From Elephas maximus indicus (taxonomy: Eukaryota; Chordata; Mammalia; Proboscidea; Elephantidae), in the NCBI RefSeq assembly GCF_024166365.1, contig NC_064839.1, forward strand, positions 16,478,878 through 16,542,877: a stretch of 64,000 nt of DNA, written 5' to 3'. The stretch's first letter is position 1. Every line of letters starts with the position of its first letter. Both the position numbers and the translations under genes were made by a program. This document shows, one piece after another, positions 1 through 10,100 of this stretch. Below the pieces are notes generated by a model, which was not told the origin of the DNA, searched no databases, and saw only the letters and a list, made by a program, of their open reading frames with translations.

Positions 1-262
1 GATCACTTAAATTTAAAAAATTCGAGTCTGTTGCAGTTTCACTTCATTGGCCATGACTGAACTGGGAAGAACCAGTTTGAAGCCCTGCTCTGCACTCTGT
101 TGCTTTCTCTGGATGTTGACAGATCAAGCCACTCAGTCCGCTCCTGCTGTTGAGGCACAAGCCCTGTGACATTGCCTGTTTAGGCCTGCCCTGTGTTCAC
201 CTAGCCTGGCTGCCCGTGCCATCATCTGCTCCCACCTCTTTCCCTGTAACATCACTGAACCA

Positions 263-420
263 GAAAACCCGCTGCTGTCAAGTCAATTCCGACTCATAGT
301 GACCCTATAGGACAGAATAGACCTGCCCCGTACAGTTTCCAGGGAGTGCCTGGTGGATTCAAACTGCCAACCTTTTTGTTAGCAGCCATAGCTCTTAACC
401 ACTACGGCATCAGGGTTTCC
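263..420 (-). repeat. AfroSINE copy
   Basis: Antisense copy of the tRNA-headed SINE that dominates this window. Read on the minus strand it starts with the CCTG-rich head, has a B-box-like GTTCGAATCC-type core (here mutated) and ends in the GTCGCTATGAGTC-type tail. Confidence 0.85.
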
Positions 421-1359
421 AGCATCACAGAAGGGGCCCCTTTTTCTGTTCTGGACATTTTCCTCCATCCACTTGTCCACTCCTCCAGTCTTCCCTTTCT
501 CCGTTTAGTTTTTATGGTTTCGACCCCTTTCTTTACACTGCCCCTTAACGGCACCCTGTAAACACTCCTACCAGCCATGTATGGACCAGACCTGCTTTTG
601 TCTGTGTAGATGGGGAAGCTTTTCTGAATTACCATAAATAATTTGTATGGTTACTCTGGTAAATAACACCTTGGACCCGGATTATCATGGGTTGGGGGTT
701 TCCTTCTGGGCAGTGTGTGACTGGTGAGAACCCCACCTGAGGGAAAGTGGCTGCACCTGTGTATGGAAACTGACAATTGAAGGTGCTGGTTAGTGAAGCT
801 TCAGGTGTGTCGAGGTTTGCAGAGCCAAAGTTGAGCATAGCCCCACAGAGAGATTTTGATTCCTCCTTTCTCTGCCATGCCAGAGAAGTGGCTGCCACTT
901 TCACTGTAGTATAGCCCTTCTGCTGTGGGCAGAGATTGCCTCAGACCACCCGACCACCACTCCATCTGTGGCAGAAAACAAACCACTCTGGATTCAGACG
1001 GCCGGGGAGTGCCCCCTTTTGATGTGAGGATGGGGAAGACTTAACTGCATAAGTGGATTTTTAGTGGTCAGAAGTTCATGTAGGTACTTTCAGATACCTG
1101 AGCTAGGTGCTGTGTGTCTGACTTAGATGGAGAATGACTGCTTGTGCTTCTGAGCAAACACATTCATGGATCTAGTTGTACCAGGTCTTACCTAGGTAAA
1201 TAGAATACAGCTTAGTGGAGGCATTCCCATGACCTAGTAGAAATATGTCCATGACACTGTAAGAAAGGGAAATGTAAGAAAATAAGTCCATTTGAACCCA
1301 TTTACAAATAAAACTACATTGTTATGTAAAAGACCTAGTTCTAGAAGGGCACCCACCGG
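421..1359. other. Intergenic sequence, nothing recognised
   Basis: No exon, repeat or RNA gene recognised. Short open readings on both strands show no conserved motif. A 3' end of the expected left neighbour PDCD2L was sought and not seen. Confidence 0.5.
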
Positions 1360-1371
1360 CAAAAGCCCAAA

Positions 1372-1524
1372 ACTCATCGCTGTTGAGTCGATTGCAACTC
1401 AGAGCGACCCTATAGGACAGAGTAGAACTGCTACATAGGGTTTCCCAGGAGCGGCTGGTGGATTTGAACTGTTAGCCTTTTGGTTAGCAGCTGAATGCTT
1501 AACCACTGCACCACCAGGGCTCCA
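1372..1524 (-). repeat. AfroSINE copy with target-site duplication
   Basis: Antisense full-length copy flanked by CAAAAGCCCAAA at 1360-1371 and 1525-1536, a perfect 12-bp duplication. Confidence 0.9.
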
Positions 1525-1536
1525 CAAAAGCCCAAA

Positions 1537-2174
1537 GTAGTAGGATTGGGTGTGTGGTGTAGGCGGGACTTTTACCTTTTAACTTCCTGTGTGCTTCTGT
1601 CATATTTGAATTTGTTAAGGTGGGCAAACATTTCATACTTTATATCTCCCTGACCAAAGAAAGGGAAAGATCAAACACAAAAGCAAAGGGCTTCAGGGTT
1701 AGGCACCAAGCCCAGGCTCAGGCCAAGGGAAAGGGAGTGAAGGCAGGAGAGAAGCCACTGGAGGTGGCTCTGTTCACTGTGTGTGGAGGAAGTAGGGAGG
1801 TCAGTTGGCAGGTTTAGCAGGGGGTGGGGTGGGGAGTGGGGTGCTCTGTGAGAGCCCCACCAGTGGTAGAAAAGGAATGTCCGCAGCCCCTCATGGTTGG
1901 GCTACCTAGCCTTTGCTCTGACCCTGCATCACATGCATGAGGGCAGCAGCCTGAGCATCCTCAGAGAGCAGCCTGGTGGATGAGTGGTAAGCCAGGGAGT
2001 AGGTGAGAGACTGCAGGTGTCAAGAGGGCATTTTCCTTTCTATTTTTGATTGTTTCCTTTTTACTTCTAATAATTCTTTTTCTGATTTTAAAAATGACAT
2101 TTTCTTTGAGGAGCGTGAGCATCTGGAAAATACAGAAGAGTTTAAAAGAAGAAATAAGAATTATCCACATTCTG
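1537..2174. other. Intergenic sequence, nothing recognised
   Basis: Purine-rich in the first part and AT-rich in the second; no exon or repeat family recognised. Confidence 0.5.
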
Positions 2175-2184
2175 CCACACAAAT

Positions 2185-2357
2185 GGAGACCCTGGTGGTG
2201 GTGTGGTTAAGTGCTACGGCTGCTAACCATAGGTTGGCGGTTCAAATCCACCAGGCGCTCCTTGGAAATTACATGGGGCAGTTCTACTCTGTCCTATAGG
2301 GTTGCTATGAGTCAGGATCGACTCGACAGCAATGGGTTTGGTTTTGGTTTTTGGTTA
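2185..2357 (+). repeat. AfroSINE copy with target-site duplication
   Basis: Sense copy from the head to the GT-rich tail, flanked by CCACACAAAT at 2175-2184 and 2358-2367. It sits directly at the 3' end of the RTE element that follows. Confidence 0.9.
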
Positions 2358-2367
2358 CCACACAAAT

Positions 2368-2860
2368 ACGTAAAACAATTGTTAGGTGCCATCAAGGCTG
2401 TTAGGACTCATAGCGACCCTACGTACAACAGAACGAAACACTGTCCAGTCCTGCGCCATCCTTACGATTGTTGTTATGCTTGAGCCCACTGTTGCAGCCC
2501 CTGTGTCAATTCATCTTGTTGAGGGTCTTCTCCTTCACTGACCCTCCACTTTACTAAGCATGATGTCCTTCTGCAGGGACTGATCCCTCCTATTAACATG
2601 CCCAAAGTATGTGAGACATAGTCTCGCCATCCTCAATTGTAAGAAGCATTCTGGCTGTACTTCTTCCAGGGCAGATTTCTTTGTTCTTTTGGCAACCCAT
2701 GGTATATTCAACATTCTTTGCCAACACCATTACTCAAAGGTGGCGTCAATTCTTCTTCGGTCTTCCTTATTCATTGTCCAGCTTTCACATGCATTTGAGG
2801 CGATTGAAAACACCATGGCTTGGGTTGGGTGCACCTTACTCCTTAAAATGACATCCTTGC
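2368..2860 (-). mobile_element. RTE/BovB-type LINE, 3' part (segment 1)
   Basis: Antisense 3' end of an RTE-clade non-LTR retrotransposon, recognised from the stretch that reads on the minus strand as reverse-transcriptase C-terminus and tail. Interrupted at 2861 by an L1 insert; continues at 4001 and again near 5050. Confidence 0.8.
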
Positions 2861-4000
2861 ACAATGGAATACTACGCATCGATAAAGAACAGTGACGAAT
2901 CTGTGAAACATTTCATAACATGGAGGAACCTGGAAGGCATTATGCTGAGCGAAATTAGTCAGAGGCAAAAGGACAAATATTGTATAAGACCACTATTATA
3001 AGATCTTGAGAAATAGTAAACCTGAGAAGAACACATACTTTTGTGGTTACGAGGGGGGGAGGGAGGGAGGGTGGGAGAGGGTTTTATATTGATTAATCAG
3101 TAGATAAGAACTGCTTTAGGTGAAGGGAAAGACAACACTCAATACATGGAAGGTCAGCTCAATTGGACTGGATCAAAAGCAAAGAAGTTTCCGGGATAAA
3201 ATGAATGCTTCAAAGGTCAGCGGAGCAAGCGCGGGGGTCTGGGGAACATGGTTTGCGGGGACTTCTAAGTCAATTGGCAAAATAATTCTATTATGAAATC
3301 ATTCTGCATCCCACTTTGAAATATGGCGTCTGGGGTCTTAAATGCTAACAAGCGGCCATCTAAGATGCATCAATTGGTCTCAACCCACCTGGAGCAAAGG
3401 AAAATGAAGAACACCAAGGCCACACGACAACTAAGAGTCCAAGAGACAGAAAGGGCCACATGAACCAGAGACCTACATCATCCTGAGACCAGAAGAACTA
3501 GTTGGTGCCCGGCCACAATCGATGACTGCCCTGACAGGGAGCACAGCAGAGGACCCCTGAGGGAGCAGGAGATCAGTGGGATGCAGACCCCAAATTCTCA
3601 TAAAAAGACCAAACTTAATGGTCTGACTGAGACTGGAGGAATCCCGGCGGCCATGCTCCCCAGACCTTCTATTGACACAGGACAGGAACCATCCCCGAGG
3701 ACAATTCATCAGACATGAAAGGGACTGGTCAGCGGGTGGGAGAGAGACGCTGATGAAGAGTGAGCTAATTATATCAGGTGGACACTTGAGATTGTGTTGG
3801 CAACTCTTGTCTGGAGGGGGGATGGGAGGATAGAGAGAGGGAAGCCGGCAAAATTGTCAAGAAAGGAGAGACTGAAAGGGCTGACTCAAGAGGGGGAGAG
3901 CAAGTGGGAGTAGGGAGTGAGATGTATGTAAACTTATATGTGACAGACTGATTGGATTTGTAAACGTTCACTTGAAGCTTAATAAAAGTTATTAAAAAAA
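2861..4000 (+). mobile_element. L1 3' end inserted in the RTE element
   Basis: A 5'-truncated L1 of about 1.14 kb: the end of ORF2, a G-rich tract at about 3052-3074, the 3' UTR, AATAAA and a poly-A tail. AAAATGACATCCTTGC flanks it at 2845-2860 and 4001-4016. No intact reading frame remains. Confidence 0.88.
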
Positions 4001-4078
4001 AAAATGACATCCTTGCTTTTTAACCCTTTAAAGCATTCTTTTGTAGCAGATTTGCCCAATGCAATGCATCGTTTCGAC
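4001..4078 (-). mobile_element. RTE/BovB-type LINE (segment 2)
   Basis: Continues segment 1 after the L1 insert, starting with the duplicated target. It breaks off at the next L1 fragment. Confidence 0.75.
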
Positions 4079-5040
4079 CTCTCCCTTCTCAACCTTGGGT
4101 TCCCTATTACCAGCTTTCCTGTCCCCTCTTGCTTTCTAGTCCTTTGCCCTGGGCTGGTGTACCCATTTAGTCTCATTTTATGGGCCTGTCTAATCCTTGG
4201 CTGAAGGGTTGAACCCCAGGAGTGACTTCGTTACTGAGCCAAAAGGGTGTCTGGGGGCCATACTCTCGGGGCTTCTCTAGTCTCTGTCAGGCCAGTAAGT
4301 CCAGTCTTTTTTTATGAGTTAGAATTTTGTTCTACATTTTTCTCTAGCTCTGTCCGGGACCCTGTATTGTGATCCCTGTCAGAGCAGTCAGTGGTGGTAG
4401 CCGGGCACCATCTAGTTGTACTGGACACAGTCTGGTGGAGGCTGGGGTAGTTGTGATCCATTAGTTCTTTGGATTAATCTTCTCCTTGTGTCTTTAGTTT
4501 TCTTCATTCTCCCTTGTTCCCAAAGGGGTGGGACCAGTGGAGGATCTCAGATGGTGACTCCTAGGCTTTTAAGACCCCAAACGCTACTCACCAAAGTAGA
4601 ATGTAGAACATTTTCTTTATAAACTATGTTATGCCAATTGAGCTAGGTGTTCCCTGAGACCATGGTCCCCACAGCCCTCAGCCCAGTAATTTGATCCCTC
4701 AGGGAATTTGGATGTGTCTATGGAGCTTCCATAACTTTGCCTTGTACCAGTTGTGCTGGCTTCCCTAGTATTGTGTACTGTCTTACTCCTCATCAAAGTC
4801 ACCATTTATCTGTTGTCTAGTGTTTTTCCATCCCCACCCCTCCCCTTTCTCGTAACCATCAAAGATTGTTTCTTTTTGTGTGTAAACCTTTCCATGAGTT
4901 TTTATAGTAGTGGTCTCATACAATATTTGTCCTTTTGTGATTGACTAATTTTACTGAGCATAATGCCCTCCAGATTCACGCATGCTGTGAGATGTTTCGC
5001 AGCTTCATCATTGTTCTTTATTGTTGCATAGTATCCCATA
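4079..5040 (-). mobile_element. Antisense L1 3' fragment splitting the RTE element
   Basis: About 960 bp of L1 3' region in antisense; its far right end contains the CAGCATAATGCCCTCCAG-type 3' ORF2 segment. Positions 4097-4447 are repeated in inverted form at 5640-5990. Confidence 0.75.
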
Positions 5041-5049
5041 GTTTAAGTA

Positions 5050-5245
5050 TGTAGAATGAAATCCTTGACAATTTCAATCTTTTCTCTGTTTATAATGATG
5101 TTTCTTATTGGTCCAGTTGTGAGGATTTTTGTTTTCCTTATGTTGAGGTGTGAGCCATACTGAAGGCTGTAGTCTTTGATCCTTCAAGTCCTCTTCACTT
5201 TCGGCAAGCAAGGTTGTGTCATCTGCATAACACAATTAGCATGGT
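5050..5245 (-). mobile_element. RTE/BovB-type LINE (segment 3)
   Basis: Further upstream part of the same RTE element, resuming after the antisense L1. The following 5246-5639 is AT-rich, possibly old LINE-derived, and otherwise unassigned. Confidence 0.7.
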
Positions 5246-5639
5246 TATTTCCTCCCTGTCTTAGTATATTTTTTCTTTTTTTACAAAATTGTAATCATAC
5301 TGTATTAGTGATTTTGTATCTTTTCCACTTAACTTTATATTATGAGCATTTATCCCACCAGTAAATACTTTTTCCCACAGTTTTTAATTCCTAGTAAAGA
5401 ATTTTGTTAAAATGCGCATCAAAAATTTTATACACTTCTTGGCCATTTGTTTTTTTCCAGTCTTTGTTCTTGTGATTTACGTCCCTGTAGCGAAATCTCT
5501 TTTTAAAAATCAGTGATGATTGCCATAGGATACATTCCGAAAATTGGGATGAGGGTCAAAAGCAATGCAGACTTTGTGGATTTTTGAATCACATTGCCTG
5601 ATTGCCCTCTGAAAAAGTTTACCAGTTTAGGATCCTCAT

Positions 5640-5990
5640 CCCCAGCCTCCACCAGACTGTGCCCAGTACAACTAGATGGTGCCCGGCTACCACCACTGAC
5701 TGCTCTGACGGGGATCACAATACAGGGTCCCGGACAGAGCTAGAGAAAAATGTAGAACAAAATTCTAACTCATAAAAAAAGACTGGACTTACTGGCCTGA
5801 CAGAGACTAGAGAAGCCCCGAGAGTATGGCCCCCAGACACCCTTTTGGCTCAGTAACGAAGTCACTCCTGGGGTTCAACCCTTCAGCCAAGGATTAGACA
5901 GGCCCATAAAATGAGACTAAATGGGTACACCAGCCCAGGGGAAAGGACTAGAAAGCAAGAGGGGACAGGAAAGCTGGTAATAGGGAACCC
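5640..5990 (+). repeat. Inverted second copy of 4097-4447
   Basis: 351 bp, same length as 4097-4447 and differing at three positions when reverse-complemented. It consists of L1 3' UTR but has neither the L1 3' end nor a poly-A tail. Confidence 0.92.
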
Positions 5991-6035
5991 ACAGAGTATA
6001 GGAGTGCTTATTTCCCTATCCCTTGACGGCACCAG

Positions 6036-6202
6036 GAAAAAAAACCCAAACCCATTGCCCTAAAGTTGATTCCGACTCATAGCAACCCTATAGGACAGAG
6101 TAGAACTGCCCCATAGGGTTTCTGAGGAGGCCTGGTGGATTCCGACTGCCCACCTTTCAGTTAGCAGCTGTAGCTCTTAGCCACTGTGCTATCAGGGTTT
6201 CC
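6036..6202 (-). repeat. AfroSINE copy
   Basis: Antisense copy with an A-rich tail on its left, about 0.5 kb upstream of the UBA2 CpG island. Confidence 0.85.
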
Positions 6203-6261
6203 TTTGACAACACAGAGCATTGTATGTACATGTTTTTGTGCAATGATTAAAGTGCTTGGTG

Positions 6262-6347
6262 TTGTCTACTCTGTCCTATAGGGTCGCTATGAGTGGGAAT
6301 TGACGTGTGTGTGTCTGTGTCTGTGTCTGTCTGTGTCTGTGTGTACA
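6262..6347 (+). repeat. SINE tail fragment and TG/CTG microsatellite
   Basis: A short piece of AfroSINE tail (6262-6304) runs into a simple TG and TGTC repeat up to about 6347. 6348-6734 is unassigned. Confidence 0.7.
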
Positions 6348-6961
6348 CAGTCACGAATTACCCAGTAAGTAAGGTATGGAAGTGCCTTCCCACCAGCCTG
6401 CAGTGAACAATTTCACCTGTCCTCACCCCGTCAACGATGTGGTGAAACCCACGTGAAACTGCTCGCTACAGATTAGAAAGTAAACACATTAAGCCCCTGG
6501 GTACCTTGCCAAGTCGGTGCATACCGTGCTGACTGGTTGAACCGCTCGTGCTTATTATTTATTATTTTTTTGTGAGTGCCGGCTCACATCCTTTGCCTAT
6601 TATTTTTTGTTCGGGTGACATGTTTTCTTGTTATGGTGCTAAGAGCTCTTCACATATAGGGACATCTGTTTTCCACCCTGTAAGGAAGTGTTGGCTGGGA
6701 GTTCAAATCCAAGGCTAAAAAGCAACCCTTACGATCTTTAGGCCGAGAGCGGGTCAGTGAGTGTCTGTAAAACCACGACCAGGACCGAGGAGAGCCAGAG
6801 GTCCCAGCAGTCCCTCGACCCTGGGTCGGGCGCCAACCCGAGCCCCGGCTGGTCCCGGCGCGCCTCCCGTTGGGCGCCGCGGGCGGCGGTCACTGTGCGC
6901 AGAAGCGGAAGCTGGGCCGCCCCTCCCCCAGCGCTTCCTGCGCCGCTCAGTTCTCCCGCCT

Positions 6962-7000
6962 CCGCCGCCGCAGCCGCCGCCGCCGCCGCCGCCGCCGCCG
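6962..7000 (+). repeat. CCG trinucleotide repeat in UBA2 5' UTR
   Basis: Three CCG units, one CAG, then nine uninterrupted CCG units, ending 17 nt before the UBA2 ATG at 7018. It should be transcribed as part of the 5' UTR. Such tracts vary in length between individuals and can fold into stable structure ahead of the start codon. Confidence 0.9.
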
Positions 7001-7017
7001 CTCGTGGTCGTCTCGCC

Positions 7018-7155
7018 ATGGCACTTTCGCGGGGGCTGCCCCGGGAGCTGGCCGAGGCCGTGGCCGGGGGCCGGGTGCTGGTGGTGGGGGCGGGCGGCAT
7101 CGGCTGCGAGCTCCTCAAGAACCTCGTGCTCACCGGCTTCTCCCACATCGACCTG
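7018..7155 (+). CDS. UBA2: UBA2 coding exon 1 (residues 1-46)
   Basis: Encodes the N-terminus and the GAGGIG nucleotide-binding loop of the adenylation fold at residues 24-29. Ends in phase 0 at donor GTGAGG. The residue series after the ATG matches vertebrate UBA2 throughout. Confidence 0.97.
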
Positions 7156-10100
7156 GTGAGGGCCCGGCGCGCGCCGGCTGAATGGCGGGCTTTGATGCCG
7201 GGACCCGGGGCGAGGGGTGCGGAGATCGGGACCGGAGCTGGGGAAGCGGGGGTGGGCCGAGAGGCCCGGGGTCACGGCCGCAGCGTGGAGGGGGCGGATC
7301 GGCGAGGGCAGGGCGGGTCTGGGTGTGCAGTGAGGCCCGCGCCGGACGCCCAGGAGGCCGCGGGCCCGGGTCTTCCGGGCGCCGTGCGGCCGGGCCGCCC
7401 CCCGTCGCCTGGGCAGCGCCAGTTGGGGGCGGCTCTAGGGCTTGAACGCAGCCTCGCGTCTCTACGCTTCGGAGCAGTTTCCCAGCTCTCATCCCCAGCG
7501 GGAGGCGGTTGTTTAGTCCCTGGTGGGCGTTGAGAGGGATCCAGATAATGACCCAGAACCGAGGAGGGCGGTAATAGTTGCAGACATACTGAGCGCGCGT
7601 CCAGGCACTGAGCGGCTCCGAGTGCTTCACATTCATTAAGGCATTTGGTCTTCGTCACCACTCCGTGGCTGCAGACGCGATTTGCATCCCGTCTTATTTT
7701 TAACAGATGAGGAAAGTGAGATGTAATGGCATTAGTAACTTACTTTGGGTCTCGAAGCAAGTAGCAGTAGCTCGCCTCCGCTGGTTACGGGCGGCCTGCC
7801 TGGCTGTCGTTGTCACTGGAGATAGTGGATGCGCTTATTTCTTTAAAGATGTTGGATACGGTTTTACTAGTTGTCTCAGTTAATTAACTAAACGCATCCT
7901 AAATAATGTATGCCTTTGCTATTTACCTGATGATAAAACAAAAAAAAACAAACCCATTGCCGTCGAGTCGATTCCGACTCATAGCGACCCTATAGGACAG
8001 AGTAGAACTGCCTCATACGGTTTCCAAACAGCGCCTGGCGGATTCGAACCGCTCACCTTTTGGTTAGCAGCCGTAGCTGTTAACCACTATGCTACCAGGG
8101 TTTCCTACGTGATATGTGTGTTTATATCAAGACTAAGTCAACACGTGCAAGTTTTTTTCTTTAAATAAACTTAATCCTAACTTTTATTTATTCTTATTTA
8201 TCGAGGTGATAATCTGGTTCTCCCACTTCCGAAAGAAGTGGAAAAAAATTATTTTTTGTTATTGAGAATATACACAGCAGAACAACAATTTCTACATGTA
8301 CCGTCCATTGACACCGATTAACATTCTTCGAGTTGTGCAACCATTCCCACCTTCTTTTTCTGAGTTGTTCCTCCCTCATTAATAGGAACTCATCTCCCCC
8401 TAAGTTTCCTCTCTAATCTTTCCAGTTGCTATTGTCAGTTTGACCCCATAGTGCTCAAGGCAGACATTCTTTACTAGTTAAGTGAAACTTTGTTTGGTTT
8501 TAAGTAGACTTTAGGGGATATTTTTGGTTTAACATTTAAAGATTATTTCAGGACAATAGTTTCAGAGGTTTATCCAGCCTCTGTGGCTCCAGAAAATCTG
8601 GAGTCCATGAGAATTTGAGATTGTGTTCTGCATTTTCCTCCTCTTGATCAGGATCCTTTTATAGAAGCTTTCATCAAAATATTCAGTAATGGTAGCCAGG
8701 CACCGTCCCATTCTTCTAGTTTTGTGCCGGAGGAGATGGCTGTGGGTTGTTCATGGAGGCACTTAATCCCAAATTCCATTTCTTCTTTCTTTTCCTGACT
8801 CTCCTTTCTCAGGTGACTAGAGACCAATTATTGTACCTTGAATGGCCACTTGCAAGCTTTTCAGACCCTAGGCACTATGCATTGAACTATCTACATACCT
8901 GTCCACCCACCCATTGCTGTCAAGTCCATTCCAACTCATTGTGACCCTGTAGGACAGAGTTGAACTGCCTCATAAGGTTTCCACGAAACGGCTGGAGGAC
9001 TTGAAGTGCTGACCTTTTGTTTAGCAGCCAAGCTCTTAACCGCTGTGCCACCAGGGTCCCATGCATTGGAGTAGGAGGTAGAAAACAAGCACTTAATGGG
9101 TTATTAGGCCATTAACTGGAATGTCCTGTGAAACCATGACCTGAAACTTCCAAACCAAGTAATCAAATCCCGTGACGTGTTTGGTTGTACATAAGCAGCT
9201 ACTCTTTTTTTTTCCCATTATTGTAACAAATATCACACAACTTTTGCCAACTCAGCTTATTACAGGTGTACAACTTATTGATAGCACTTAAACAATAATC
9301 AACTGTGCAACCATATCTTTAATTAATATGATTTTTCCATCACCGTACACTGAAACTCAGTACTCCGTAAGCAGTAACCCCCTCCCTCCTGCCCCAGTAA
9401 TCACAAAGAAACGTTGGTCTCTATACATTTTGTCCTTCTTGTATAAGTGAGGTCATACAGTATTTGTCCTTTTGTGATTGGCTTATTTCACTCGGCATGT
9501 CTTCAAGCTCTGTCCATATTGTAGCATGTATCAAGACTTCATTTTTCCTGCTGGCTGAGTAGTATTCCGTTGTTGGTATGTACCACGTTTTGTTCAGTCA
9601 TTTATCTGTTGTTGGGAATTTAAGTTCTTTTCTACCTTTTAGCCATTGTGAATAGTTCTGCAGTGAGCCTTGGTGTACAAGGCTGAGTCTCTGCTTTCAA
9701 GTCTTTTGGGTATATACCTAGGAGTGGAATTACTGGGTCTTTTGTTGTTCTGTTTTTTGTTTTTTTGAGGAACTGCCACGCTTCTTTACAGTGAGTGTAC
9801 CATTTCACAGTCCCACCAGCAGTGGATAAGGGTTCTGGTTTTCCCACATCTTTGCCACATTTGTTATTTTCTGGGTCTTTTTTTTTTTTTTTTTTTCTTA
9901 GCTGTCCTAGTGATAGTGAAATGATAGCTCATTGTGGTTTTTTTTTTTCTTTTTTATTAAGCTTCAAGTGAACATTTACCATTCCAATCAGTCTGTCACA
10001 TGTAGGTTTACATACATCTTACTCCCTTCTCCCACTTGCTCTCCCCTATTGAGTCAGCCCTTTCAGTCTCTCGTTTCGTGCCAATTTTGCCATCTTCCCT

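Larger units (their letters stand above)
6735..7480 (+). promoter_or_regulatory. UBA2: UBA2 CpG-island promoter and 5' region
   Basis: Composition switches abruptly from AT-rich repeat DNA to GC-rich, CpG-dense sequence at about 6735 and returns to normal by about 7500. The island covers the presumed 5' UTR, coding exon 1 and the start of intron 1. No TATA box is visible, as expected for a housekeeping gene. An ETS-like GCGGAAGC lies near 6906. Transcription start is not determinable from the sequence alone. Confidence 0.85.

Noticed and set aside
1-1359. Possible 3' end of PDCD2L
   Set aside because: Expected from synteny but no recognisable coding segment or convincing 3' UTR was found.
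6757-7533. 258-residue open reading through the UBA2 promoter and exon 1
   Set aside because: It is in frame with the UBA2 ATG but its first codon is GTG, and it reads into intron 1. The open frame comes from GC-rich composition.
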